Assembly: GCA_043769295.1 (NCBI GenBank)
Contig: JAYVJL010000156.1
Coordinates: 4,840-68,839, forward strand
DNA: 64,000 nucleotides
DNA from: Aalborgiella sp043769295
GTDB taxonomy: Bacteria > Pseudomonadota > Gammaproteobacteria > Burkholderiales > Burkholderiaceae_C
Direction of reading: 5' to 3'
A program made the position numbers and the translations under genes. The notes under the pieces are model-generated. The model was given only the letters and a program-made list of their open reading frames with translations. It ran no database searches and was not told where the DNA came from. Positions 9,003 through 17,713 of the stretch are shown piece after piece; the first letter of the stretch is position 1, and each line of letters opens with the position of its first letter.

Positions 9003-10072
9003 AACGAGAACCCTCGGCGATTGCGGCGCACGTCTTGTTCCACCATCATGCCGCAAAGCTGCTCCAGCGTGGTGGTGGGTTGCCAACCCAGTTTGGCCTT
9101 GGCCTTGGCGGGGTTGCCAATCAACAACTCGACCTCTGCAGGGCGATAAAATTTGGGGTTGATGCGCATCACAGTTTGTCCGATTTTGAGCGCATTGGTG
9201 TCGGGGAAAAAACCTGACCCAAAGGCGGTGATCACCGCTGTTTCATCCACCTCATGACCTTTGAACTCAACCTCAATGCCAGCACTCTTGAAAGCCATCT
9301 TCACAAAGTCGCGGACAGTTTCCGTGCGGTTGGTCGCCAATACATAAGTGTCTGGCTCATCGGCCTGCAGCATGCGCCACATACCTTCAACGTATTCTTT
9401 GGCGAAACCCCAATCCCGTTTGGCATCTATGTTGCCCAGCTCCAGGCAATCCAATTTACCCAAGATGATTTTGGCCACTGAATCGGTGATTTTGCGGGTC
9501 ACAAATTCGCGGCCACGCAACGGGCTTTCATGGTTGAACAAAATGCCGCTGCTGCCGAAAATACCGTAGCTCTCACGGTAGTTGACCGTCATCCAATGCG
9601 CGTACAGCTTGGCCACACCATAGGGGCTGCGCGGGTAGAAAGGAGTTTCTTCAATTTGTGGAATGGCTTGCACTTTGCCGAACATTTCAGAGGTGCTTGC
9701 TTGGTAGAACTTGATTTTGGGGTTTACCAAGCGAATCGCTTCGAGCAGATTCAAAGCACCAATACCCGTGATCTGGGCCGTGGTGGTGGGTTGGTCAAAA
9801 CTCACACCGACAAAGCTCTGGGCCGCCAGGTTGTAGATTTCAGCAGGCTGGACTTTTTGCACTAGCGCGATGCTGGAGCCTAGATCGGTCAAGTCGTACT
9901 CGACCAAATGCAAATTGGGGTGGTTTTGGACACCCAACTCATCAATACGCCAGAAGTTTACCGAGCTGGTGCGCCTGTAAGTGCCATAAACCGTGTAGCC
10001 CTTAGCCAGCAGCAATTCTGCCAAATAAGCGCCATCTTGGCCTGTGATACCAGTAATCAATGCAGTTTTCAT
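8999..10072 (-). CDS. gmd: GDP-mannose 4,6-dehydratase
   Basis: Gmd converts GDP-D-mannose to GDP-4-keto-6-deoxy-D-mannose with NADP+. The 357-residue protein has the hallmark TGITGQDGAYLAELLL N-terminus, the RRTSSVNFWRIDEL loop, the STSEMFGKVQ segment and YGVAKLYAHW as the catalytic Tyr/Lys pair, with NHESPLRGREFVTRKI downstream. It is the first gene of a minus-strand operon and overlaps rmd. The 77 bp upstream, to the end of glcD, must hold its promoter; no strong consensus was recognised there. Mannose activation genes (manB/manC) are not in the window. Confidence 0.95.
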   Translation of the reverse strand: MKTALITGITGQDGAYLAELLLAKGYTVYGTYRRTSSVNFWRIDELGVQNHPNLHLVEYDLTDLGSSIALVQKVQPAEIYNLAAQSFVGVSFDQPTTTAQITGIGALNLLEAIRLVNPKIKFYQASTSEMFGKVQAIPQIEETPFYPRSPYGVAKLYAHWMTVNYRESYGIFGSSGILFNHESPLRGREFVTRKITDSVAKIILGKLDCLELGNIDAKRDWGFAKEYVEGMWRMLQADEPDTYVLATNRTETVRDFVKMAFKSAGIEVEFKGHEVDETAVITAFGSGFFPDTNALKIGQTVMRINPKFYRPAEVELLIGNPAKAKAKLGWQPTTTLEQLCGMMVEQDVRRNRRGFSF

Positions 10073-10149
10073 CTAGCGCTTCATTCGAGTGTTTCAATGG
10101 CCCAAATTATAGTCGGGCAGTAAATTCAGCTAAACAACAGAATTGGAAC

Positions 10150-11676
10150 TCAAAACCGCTCTAACTCCGGGTGAGATAAGGCGCCACCACGAACCAGCAT
10201 CTTGCCGTATTCTGCACAGCGCTGTAGGGTGGGAATCACTTTGCCGGGGTTCAACAAGCCTTGGGCATCAAAAGCCCGCTTCACGCCAAACATCTGTTCG
10301 TTTTCTGCTGTCGTGAATTGCACGCACATGGAGTTGAGTTTTTCAATACCCACCCCATGTTCCCCTGTCACGGTGCCCCCCATGGCCACACTGGTTTCCA
10401 GGATGTCGGCACCAAACAACTCGCACCGGTGCAGCTGGTCGGCATCGTTCGCATCAAACAAAATCAAGGGGTGCAAGTTGCCGTCACCTGCATGGAACAC
10501 ATTGGCACAGCGTAATTGGTACTTTTTCTCCATCTCGGCAATGGCCAGCAAAATATCGGCCAGGCGTTTGCGCGGGATGGTTGAGTCCATGCACATATAG
10601 TCTGGGCTGATGCGTCCGGAGGCTGGGAAAGCATTTTTGCGACCGCTCCAGAATTTCAACCGCTCGGCTTCGTTTTGGCTGATCGCAATGGCACTGGCAC
10701 CGCTGTCACGCAAGACCTGTGTCATGCGGCCAATTTCCTCTTCCACTTCTTCAGGTGTGCCATCGCTTTCGCACAGCAAAATCGCCGCTGCCGTGAGGTC
10801 GTAACCCGCATGGACATAGTCTTCCACCGCGGCGGTCATGGGTTTGTCCATCATCTCCAGACCGGCCGGGATGATGCCTGCGGCGATCACGGCTGCCACG
10901 GCATCACCCGCTTTGCGGATATCGTCAAAACTGGCCATGATGCAGCGCGCCAATTGTGGTTTGGGGATGAGCTTGACGGTGACTTCGGTGGTCACCGCCA
11001 GCATGCCTTCGCTGCCAATAACGAGACTGAGCAAATCATAACCTGAAGCATCCAGCGCAACGCTGCCAAACTCAATCGCGTCCCCCTCAATGGTGAAACC
11101 TTTGACTTTGAGCACGTTATGCACCGTTAAACCATATTTAAGGCAATGCACCCCACCCGAGTTTTCGGCCACATTGCCGCCAATGGTGCAGGCAATTTGA
11201 CTCGAAGGGTCGGGCGCGTAATACAGACCGTGCGGTGCAGCCGCTTCAGAAATCGCCAAATTGCGCACCCCGCCCTGCACAATGGCGGTACGTTGTGTGC
11301 GGTCCACGCTCAAAATCCGGTTGAACTTGGCCATGGACAAGGTTACCCCGAGGGCATTGGGCATGGCTCCCCCGCTCAAACCCGTGCCGGCGCCGCGAGC
11401 CACAACGGGGATGTTCATGGCATGACAAGTCTTCAAAACATCCTGTACTTGCTGGTACGTTTCAGGCAGCGCAACCACCAAAGGACGCTGACGATACGCG
11501 GTCAAACCGTCACATTCAAAGGGCGTGGTGTCTTCTGCATGCCACAAAAGCGCGTGTGCGGGCATCACACGCTGCAGGGCCTGGACGACCTTGGCTTGCA
11601 GGGATGACGTGTCGATTACAGATGCAGACGTGGTTGATTGGGTCATTGGCGGTGATTGGAGGGGGGTTGAAGTCAT
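10150..11676 (-). CDS. glcD: FAD-linked oxidase, glycolate oxidase subunit GlcD / D-2-hydroxyacid dehydrogenase
   Basis: This 508-residue flavoprotein has the PCMH-type FAD domain (PVVARGAGTGLSGGAMP at roughly residues 85-105) and a FAD-oxidase C-terminal domain with HAGDGNLHPLILFD and GTVTGEHGVG. It would oxidise glycolate or D-lactate. The start at 11676 is preceded by AAGGA at good spacing; a longer reading frame upstream lacks this. The partner subunits GlcE and GlcF are not adjacent, so it may act alone or pair with distant subunits. It is on the same strand as the LysR gene 163 bp upstream, with a dispersed repeat copy in that gap. Confidence 0.85.
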   Translation of the reverse strand: MTSTPLQSPPMTQSTTSASVIDTSSLQAKVVQALQRVMPAHALLWHAEDTTPFECDGLTAYRQRPLVVALPETYQQVQDVLKTCHAMNIPVVARGAGTGLSGGAMPNALGVTLSMAKFNRILSVDRTQRTAIVQGGVRNLAISEAAAPHGLYYAPDPSSQIACTIGGNVAENSGGVHCLKYGLTVHNVLKVKGFTIEGDAIEFGSVALDASGYDLLSLVIGSEGMLAVTTEVTVKLIPKPQLARCIMASFDDIRKAGDAVAAVIAAGIIPAGLEMMDKPMTAAVEDYVHAGYDLTAAAILLCESDGTPEEVEEEIGRMTQVLRDSGASAIAISQNEAERLKFWSGRKNAFPASGRISPDYMCMDSTIPRKRLADILLAIAEMEKKYQLRCANVFHAGDGNLHPLILFDANDADQLHRCELFGADILETSVAMGGTVTGEHGVGIEKLNSMCVQFTTAENEQMFGVKRAFDAQGLLNPGKVIPTLQRCAEYGKMLVRGGALSHPELERF

Positions 11677-11756
11677 GGGCATATCCTTATCATCACACTG
11701 TAAAGCAAACTTACTGCGTGTGCATTGAGTAAATTTGCAGTGATGCATGAAAAATA

Positions 11757-11806
11757 AATTGCTACATATTTAATAGCAAATCAGGCAATAAATACGACGG
11801 CTAGAT
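11757..11806 (-). repeat. Dispersed 47-bp repeat, copy 2, intergenic
   Basis: On the minus strand it reads TAGCCGTCGTATTTATTGCC followed by TGATTTGCTATTAAATATGTAGC. It lies between the LysR gene and glcD and ends about 80 bp before the glcD start, so it is part of the glcD leader or promoter region. Confidence 0.8.
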
Positions 11807-11838
11807 TAAAAATTAGCCCTAAATATGGCATTTCCAGC

Positions 11839-12723
11839 TCAAATCAGGCTGTTTTTCAGCCAATCAGCAAAGACAACGCACTCCCAACGCTCCATCACGC
11901 CCGTTCGCCAGCACAGGTAATGGGCATGGGGGCTGGTGCTGTTTCTGATGAATTCATCATGGTAGCCAAGCCGCACCAGCGTGCCCTGCTCAATCCACGG
12001 TGCTGCCAACTTCAAACGAACCAAGGCAACGCCCATCCCCGCAGCTGCGGCATCACAAAGCAAACCCATGTCGTTGAACTGTGATCCATCCAGAGGTTCT
12101 GACCAATCAAGATTGAGGGCTGAAAACCAGGTGCGCCAAGGTTCTAGCGGACTGCGCAGCAGTTTGGCAGCGCGGAAATCGTCAAGTGTTTCAAAAGGAC
12201 CGTGCTCTCGCACATACAAAGGAGAAGCCATCGGGGTGATCTCGTCCTTCATCACGCAGACATGCTCAAGATCTGAATAGCGACCTGTGCCAAAGCGCAC
12301 GATCAAATCGGCATCCTCCGCCACCACATCCAGCAAAGGAATCGAAACCTGAATGGTGACATCAATCTCTGGATAAGCTTCAGTGAACTGGCCCAGACGC
12401 GGCAGCAAAATGGTACGGGAAAAGGTAGGCGGTGCCGCCAATCGCAGTTTACGCCGCCCTAAAGCAGGTGTTTTGCCGGGGAATTTCTGCAGAATGGACA
12501 AACCTTCACGCACATGCGCCAGATACTCACTTCCCTCTACAGTCAATGAAAAATCACTCCGACCAAAGAGGCGGGTCCCAACGATTTGCTCCAGCTGCTT
12601 AACACGATGGCTGACTGCGCTGGGCGTGACGAACAACTCCTCTGCTGTTTGCGTCACGCTGCGCAGACGTGCCAAGGCTTCAAAAGTCAGCAAGCATTGA
12701 ATCGGTGGAATACGAACTGACAA
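11839..12723 (-). CDS. LysR-family transcriptional regulator, GcvA-like
   Basis: The 294-residue protein starts with a winged helix-turn-helix (LLTFEALARLRSVTQTAEELFVTPSAVSHRV, broken here by line only) whose recognition helix is FVTPSAVSHRVKQLE at about residues 32-46. The remainder is the periplasmic-binding-like effector domain with the RLAAPPTFSRTILLPRL hinge typical of the GcvA/AmpR subgroup. It is oriented like glcD downstream and the acyl-CoA ligase upstream. LysR proteins usually sit divergent to their target; here no divergent partner exists, so the target is unclear, with glcD the nearest downstream gene. Confidence 0.85.
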   Translation of the reverse strand: MSVRIPPIQCLLTFEALARLRSVTQTAEELFVTPSAVSHRVKQLEQIVGTRLFGRSDFSLTVEGSEYLAHVREGLSILQKFPGKTPALGRRKLRLAAPPTFSRTILLPRLGQFTEAYPEIDVTIQVSIPLLDVVAEDADLIVRFGTGRYSDLEHVCVMKDEITPMASPLYVREHGPFETLDDFRAAKLLRSPLEPWRTWFSALNLDWSEPLDGSQFNDMGLLCDAAAAGMGVALVRLKLAAPWIEQGTLVRLGYHDEFIRNSTSPHAHYLCWRTGVMERWECVVFADWLKNSLI

Positions 12724-12759
12724 AGCAGATTACCTAAACTGTTTTGCCAATTCTGGCGG

Positions 12760-14457
12760 TCACTTCTTATCGCGAAGTTCACGACGCAGTATTTTCCCAA
12801 CCGGTGTCTTAGGCAGCTCGGTACGGAATTCGACCACTTTGGGCTGTTTGTAACCCGTTAAGTTGGTCTTGCAATAGGCGCGCACATCAGCTTCTGTCAA
12901 TGATTCATTCTTTTTCACGATCACCAGTTTAACCGCTTCGCCTGATTTATCGTCGGCCACGCCCACGGCGGCGCACTCCATCACGCCGGCCAAACCTGAG
13001 ACCACATCTTCAATTTCGTTGGGATACACATTGAAGCCACTGACCAAAATCATGTCTTTTTTGCGGTCCACAATTTTGAAGTAGCCACGCTCGTCCATGG
13101 TACCAATGTCACCCGACTTGAAATAACCGTCTGGTGTCATCACTTTTGCAGTTTCATCAGGACGCTGCCAATAGCCAGCCATGACCTGTGGGCCTTTGAT
13201 GGCGATCTCACCAGGCTGTCCCAGGGGGACATCCTGGCCATCGTCATCCAGCAATTTCATCCAGGTGCCAGGCAAAGGCACACCAATGCTACCTGTGAAG
13301 CTGGTAATGGTCACCGGATTGCAGCTCACGGAAGGCGAAGTTTCAGACAAACCGTAGCCCTCACAAATCGCACAGCCCGTTTTCTCCAACCACAACTTGG
13401 CCACTGCGCTTTGCACCGCCATGCCACCACCCACAGAGACTTTGAGATGAGACCAATCCACCGTATTGAAATCCGGGTGATTGGCCAAGCCGTTGAACAA
13501 GGTGTTCACGGCGGGGAAGCTGTGGATCGTGTGCTTCGACAACTCCTTGAGCACTGCGGGCATATCGCGCGGATTGGGGATCAAAATCAGTTTGCCCCCC
13601 GTACGCATCGACAGCATCATACCAACTGTGAAGGCAAAAATATGATACAGCGGCAGCGCACAAACACTGGTGGGCTGCTCATTGGCTGGCACCCGGGCCA
13701 TCACCGGGGCATTCCAAGCTTCCGATTGCAAGACATTGGCAATCACATTACTGTGCAACAACACAGCACCTTTGCTGACGCCTGTGGTGCCGCCGGTGTA
13801 CTGCAAGACAGCGACATCCGTTGCTTTGATGCTTGGCTTGCTCAACGTGCCCCGCGTCCCTTTGGCAACCGCATCGTTGAAACGCACGGCACCCGGCAAG
13901 GTGTACCCGGGTACCATCTTCTTGACATGCCGCACCACGTAATTGACCAGCGCACCTTTGAGCAAACCAAGCTGGTCACCCATGGCGCAAAGAACCACAT
14001 GTTTGACCGGTGTTGCAGCGATGCATTGCTCCAGCGTACTGGCAAAGTTTTCGATGATGACAATCGCTTTGGCACCGGAGTCTTTGAGTTGATGCTCCAA
14101 CTCGCGCGGGGTGTACAGCGGATTCACGTTCACGACAACCAAACCCGCACGCAAAATAGCGGCTACCGCTATAGGGTACTGCGGCACGTTGGGCATCATG
14201 ATGGCGACACGGTCACCCTGTTTGAGTCCCAAACTTTGCAGATACACCGCAAACGCTGCACTCAAGCTGTCTGTCTGAGCATAGGTCACCTCTTTGCCCA
14301 TGAAGCTGTAGGCCGTACTGCCAGCATGCTTTTTGAAGCTTTCTTCCATCAAGCCGACCAACGAGCTGTATTGCGACTTATCAATATCAGCGGCCACACC
14401 TGCCGGATAGGCCGACAGCCAAGGGCGAGATGTAGAAATATCAGTCGAATCGCTCAT
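12760..14457 (-). CDS. fadD: Long-chain-fatty-acid--CoA ligase, AMP-forming
   Basis: It activates fatty acids to acyl-CoA through an acyl-AMP intermediate. The 565-residue ANL-family protein has the P-loop YTGGTTGVSKGAVLLH at about residues 215-230, the EGYGLSETSP motif, GDIGTMDERGYFKIVDRKKD as the hinge region and the catalytic lysine in PKTPVGKILRREL near the C-terminus. The length matches FadD. It lies 78 bp downstream of pntB on the same strand, and a degenerate repeat-like stretch sits in the gap, so independent transcription is possible. Confidence 0.92.
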   Translation of the reverse strand: MSDSTDISTSRPWLSAYPAGVAADIDKSQYSSLVGLMEESFKKHAGSTAYSFMGKEVTYAQTDSLSAAFAVYLQSLGLKQGDRVAIMMPNVPQYPIAVAAILRAGLVVVNVNPLYTPRELEHQLKDSGAKAIVIIENFASTLEQCIAATPVKHVVLCAMGDQLGLLKGALVNYVVRHVKKMVPGYTLPGAVRFNDAVAKGTRGTLSKPSIKATDVAVLQYTGGTTGVSKGAVLLHSNVIANVLQSEAWNAPVMARVPANEQPTSVCALPLYHIFAFTVGMMLSMRTGGKLILIPNPRDMPAVLKELSKHTIHSFPAVNTLFNGLANHPDFNTVDWSHLKVSVGGGMAVQSAVAKLWLEKTGCAICEGYGLSETSPSVSCNPVTITSFTGSIGVPLPGTWMKLLDDDGQDVPLGQPGEIAIKGPQVMAGYWQRPDETAKVMTPDGYFKSGDIGTMDERGYFKIVDRKKDMILVSGFNVYPNEIEDVVSGLAGVMECAAVGVADDKSGEAVKLVIVKKNESLTEADVRAYCKTNLTGYKQPKVVEFRTELPKTPVGKILRRELRDKK

Positions 14458-14497
14458 GCACTTGCTCCAAAAATGACAGCTTCTTAATCGAAAAATT

Positions 14498-14530
14498 TAG
14501 TTAGACGCTATATTTAATCGCCTGATTCAA
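14498..14530 (+). repeat. Possible degenerate copy of the dispersed repeat
   Basis: The stretch TTAGACGCTATATTTAATCG followed by CCTGATTCAATTGG resembles the TAGnCGnCGTATTTATTGCCTGATT half of copy 2 but lacks a clean GCTATTAA palindrome. It lies between pntB and fadD and is listed with low confidence. Confidence 0.35.
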
Positions 14531-14535
14531 TTGGC

Positions 14536-15960
14536 TTATTCAATCGCCTTGGCCATGTCTTCCACCACTTTTTTGGCATCGCCAAACACCATCATGGTTT
14601 TGTCCATGTAGAACAATTCGTTGTCCAAACCAGCATAACCAGCGGCCATACTGCGTTTGTTCACGATGATCGTCTTCGCTTTATAGGCCTCCAAAATAGG
14701 CATGCCGTAAATAGCGCTGCCTTTGACGTGTGCAGCAGGATTAACCACATCGTTAGCGCCCAAAATAATAGCCACATCAACTTGTCCAAACTCGCCATTG
14801 ATGTCTTCCATCTCAAATACCTGGTCGTAAGGCACTTCGGCTTCAGCCAGCAAGACATTCATGTGGCCAGGCATACGGCCCGCAACGGGGTGAATCGCGT
14901 ATTTGACGTTGATGCCTTTTTCGGTCAATTTGGCGGCCAATTCTTTCACCGCGTGCTGTGCGCGCGCCACAGCCAAACCGTAGCCAGGAACAATCACCAC
15001 GGTCTCAGCGTTGGACAGGACAAACGCAGCATCATCCGCACTGCCTGATTTCACAGGACGTTGCACCGCACCGCCAGCCACGGCTGTGACAGCCTCACCG
15101 CCAAAGCCACCCAAAATCACATTGAAAAATGAGCGATTCATGGCTTTGCACATGATGTAGCTCAAAATCGCACCGGATGAGCCAACCAGCGAACCCGCAA
15201 TGATCAGCATCGCGTTGTTCAAGCTGAAGCCGATACCCGCCGCCGCCCAGCCAGAATAGCTGTTCAGCATGGACACCACCACCGGCATGTCTGCGCCACC
15301 AATCGGGATGATGATGAGCACGCCCATGACAAACGCCAGCGCGAGCATGAGGAAAAATGCTGTCCAGTTTTCAGTGAATGTGAAGACCAAGCCCAAGGCC
15401 AATGTGACCAAGCCCAGCACCAGATTAATCATGTGCTGACCAGAAAACTGCACTGGAGCACCCTGGAACAAGCGGAATTTGTACTTGCCGCTGAGTTTGC
15501 CAAACGCAATCACCGAACCGCTGAATGTCAATGCACCAATGGCGGCCCCCAGGAACAACTCAAGCCGGTTACCTGCCGGTATCGCCATGCCTTTAGCCAC
15601 AATGCCGAACGCATACGGCTCGGCGACTGCCGCGACGGCAATAAACACGGCCGCCAAACCAATCATGCTGTGCATGAACGCGACCAGTTCGGGCATTTTG
15701 GTCATCTCGACCTTGTTGGCCATGTACGCCCCCAAACTGCCGCCCAAAACCAATGCGATCAACAAATTGACCATGCCAGCCATGTTGCCGCTGGAGAGTT
15801 TGTAGATCAAGGCAGCCGTCGTGACAGCGGCTATCGCCATACCGATCATGCCAAACAAATTACCACGAATCGACGTGGTCGGATGGCTCAAACCTTTGAG
15901 CGCCTGGATAAAGCAAATCGAAGCTATCAAATACAAAAGGGTGACTAGGCTCATGCTCAT
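14536..15960 (-). CDS. pntB: NAD(P) transhydrogenase subunit beta
   Basis: PntB carries membrane domain II and the NADP(H)-binding domain III of the proton-translocating transhydrogenase, which drives NADPH formation with the proton gradient. The 474-residue protein has about nine transmembrane helices from residue 3 to about 270. The soluble domain III then shows GYGLAVARAQHAVKEL, the HPVAGRMPGHMNVLLAEA loop and GANDVVNPAA. Its start overlaps the stop of the preceding small subunit by four bases. The split alpha1/alpha2/beta arrangement is the three-gene form common in alpha- and betaproteobacteria. Confidence 0.95.
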   Translation of the reverse strand: MSMSLVTLLYLIASICFIQALKGLSHPTTSIRGNLFGMIGMAIAAVTTAALIYKLSSGNMAGMVNLLIALVLGGSLGAYMANKVEMTKMPELVAFMHSMIGLAAVFIAVAAVAEPYAFGIVAKGMAIPAGNRLELFLGAAIGALTFSGSVIAFGKLSGKYKFRLFQGAPVQFSGQHMINLVLGLVTLALGLVFTFTENWTAFFLMLALAFVMGVLIIIPIGGADMPVVVSMLNSYSGWAAAGIGFSLNNAMLIIAGSLVGSSGAILSYIMCKAMNRSFFNVILGGFGGEAVTAVAGGAVQRPVKSGSADDAAFVLSNAETVVIVPGYGLAVARAQHAVKELAAKLTEKGINVKYAIHPVAGRMPGHMNVLLAEAEVPYDQVFEMEDINGEFGQVDVAIILGANDVVNPAAHVKGSAIYGMPILEAYKAKTIIVNKRSMAAGYAGLDNELFYMDKTMMVFGDAKKVVEDMAKAIE

Positions 15961-16286
15961 TTTGAAGCCCCTTCGGTCGATGCAACAGCGACTTTTTTCT
16001 CTTTCTTCTTGAACATCTCAAGCATGCGCCGCGTGACCAAAAAGCCACCGAACACATTGACTGCCGCCAACGCCACGGCCAAAAACCCCATGGTTTGACC
16101 CAGCTTGGTTTCTGTCAACGCAGCCGCCAGCATGGCACCGACGATAACAATGGCTGAAATCGCATTGGTTACGGCCATCAATGGCGTATGCAAAGCGGGT
16201 GTCACCGTCCACACCACGTGGTAACCCACGTAGATGGCCAAGACGAAAATAATTAAGTTGAGAATGGTGGGGGAAACGATATCCAT
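15957..16286 (-). CDS. pntAB: NAD(P) transhydrogenase subunit alpha part 2 (membrane anchor)
   Basis: This 109-residue protein is the small membrane part of the alpha subunit, which in E. coli is fused to PntA. It has three to four hydrophobic helices: IVSPTILNLIIFVLAIYVGY, a segment starting at about residue 35 and another around 65-85. HTPLMAVTNAISAIV is the conserved membrane motif. It sits between the soluble alpha part and pntB, overlapping pntB by four bases. The C-terminal tail is Lys-rich and cytoplasmic. Confidence 0.93.
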   Translation of the reverse strand: MDIVSPTILNLIIFVLAIYVGYHVVWTVTPALHTPLMAVTNAISAIVIVGAMLAAALTETKLGQTMGFLAVALAAVNVFGGFLVTRRMLEMFKKKEKKVAVASTEGASK

Positions 16287-16322
16287 GATTGTTCCTAGTA
16301 TTTATTATTGTGTGCTTTGTAT

Positions 16323-17450
16323 TTACTTGCGCTTGAGTTCGCCGCCTTGCGCCATCAGGCAAGCGGCCACAATGTCGTCTTCCATATCAACATGTAAGGT
16401 GCCTTCTTTGTTGATGATGAGCTTCAAAAAGTCGAACACGTTACGGGCATACAGCGCGGAGGCATCTGCTGCGACCAGGGCGGGCAGGTTGGTATCGCCC
16501 ACGATGGTGACACCGTGCTTGACAACTGTTTTATCGGCTTCTGAAATGGAGCAATTGCCGCCACCATTGGGACCTTTACCAGCGGCAATGTCGATGATGA
16601 CCGAACCCGGTTTCATGGACTTGACCATGTCTTCTGTGATCAAGGTGGGGGCCGGACGACCTGGAATCAGCGCGGTGGAAATCACCACGTCGGCCAGTGC
16701 CACGCGCTTGGCCACTTCAACCGCTTGACGCGCCAACCAGCTGGGCGGCATCGGCTTGGCGTAGCCACCCACGCCAGCGGCCGCTTCTTTTTCTTCATCG
16801 GTGTCGTAGGACACGTCAATGAATTTACCGCCCAAAGATTCGATTTGCTCTTTCACGCTGGGGCGCACGTCTGAGGCTTCAATCACGGCACCCAGGCGCT
16901 TGGCAGTCGCAATCGCCTGCAAACCAGCCACACCCACACCCAAAATCACCACGCGAGCAGCTTTCACTGTGCCAGCAGCAGTCATCAACATGGGGAAAAA
17001 GCGCTGGTATTTGTCGGCCGCCATCATCACGGCCTTGTAACCGGCAATGTTGGCTTGGCTGGACAACACGTCCATGCTTTGCGCGCGGGTGGTGCGAGGC
17101 GCGGCTTCCAGGGCAAAACCTGTCAGTCCTGCACCGGCCAAACGCTGCAGACCATCGGCTTCAAACGGATTCAACATGCCGACCAGAGCCGCGCCAGATT
17201 TCATCAACTTGGTTTCTGTATCGGTGATATTGCGTACTTTGAGCACCAAATCACAGGCGAATGCGCCAGCAACATCCGTGATTTCGGCACCAGCGGCCAC
17301 AAAAGCTTCATCGGTGACACTGGCAGCAACACCAGCACCCGACTGGACGCGCAGGGTATGACCTTGGGCTTTGAGTTTTTTAACCGTCTCGGGGGTGACA
17401 GCGACGCGGGTTTCGCCTGCCAAAGTTTCGGCGGGTATGCCAATCAGCAT
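16323..17450 (-). CDS. pntAA: NAD(P) transhydrogenase subunit alpha part 1, Re/Si-specific
   Basis: This is the soluble NAD(H)-binding domain I of transhydrogenase, 375 residues. The N-terminus MLIGIPAETLAGETRVAVTP and the alanine-dehydrogenase-like fold are typical. The Rossmann motif is VVILGVGVAGLQAIATAKRLGA at about residues 165-186 and the RxxxQD-type NAD site follows the DVRPSVKEQ stretch. It is the first gene of the pntAA-pntAB-pntB operon. The 264 bp upstream holds its leader plus one dispersed repeat; a sequence beginning TTGCAT/TAGGTC could not be assigned as a promoter with confidence. Confidence 0.95.
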   Translation of the reverse strand: MLIGIPAETLAGETRVAVTPETVKKLKAQGHTLRVQSGAGVAASVTDEAFVAAGAEITDVAGAFACDLVLKVRNITDTETKLMKSGAALVGMLNPFEADGLQRLAGAGLTGFALEAAPRTTRAQSMDVLSSQANIAGYKAVMMAADKYQRFFPMLMTAAGTVKAARVVILGVGVAGLQAIATAKRLGAVIEASDVRPSVKEQIESLGGKFIDVSYDTDEEKEAAAGVGGYAKPMPPSWLARQAVEVAKRVALADVVISTALIPGRPAPTLITEDMVKSMKPGSVIIDIAAGKGPNGGGNCSISEADKTVVKHGVTIVGDTNLPALVAADASALYARNVFDFLKLIINKEGTLHVDMEDDIVAACLMAQGGELKRK

Positions 17451-17610
17451 GAATGGTCTCCTTGATTATTTTAATGGTTGTGCATAGGGCTTTCCTGCAG
17501 CGACACGCCAGCGCGCCTTGCAGCAAAGTATCTGACCTGTAGCTTACATCAAAATACCACTCGTTCGGCTCGGGATAAACGCGCACTATGCCCAGTAGAG
17601 GTGACACCCT

Positions 17611-17657
17611 AAATGCTACTATAAATATAGCAAATAACCTTTATATAACGCCGGGTA
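17611..17657 (-). repeat. Dispersed 47-bp repeat, copy 3, intergenic
   Basis: On the minus strand it reads TACCCGGCGTTATATAAAGG, then TTATTTGCTATATTTATAGT and AGCATTT, keeping the CCGGCGT core and the GCTAT/ATAGTAGC half-palindrome. It lies in the 264-bp gap between the TTT binding-protein gene and pntAA, where no coding sequence was seen. Confidence 0.65.
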
Positions 17658-17713
17658 AACACGTGATTCATTAAAATGAATGTATTTTTAACATTCGAAT
17701 CTGTCAGAAACAT

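Noticed and set aside
13411..14487. 358-codon open frame on + opposite the acyl-CoA ligase gene
   Set aside because: It is the antisense of a clear FadD gene, the protein is His/Arg/Gln-rich with no known motifs, and it has no ribosome binding site. This is a GC-rich codon shadow.
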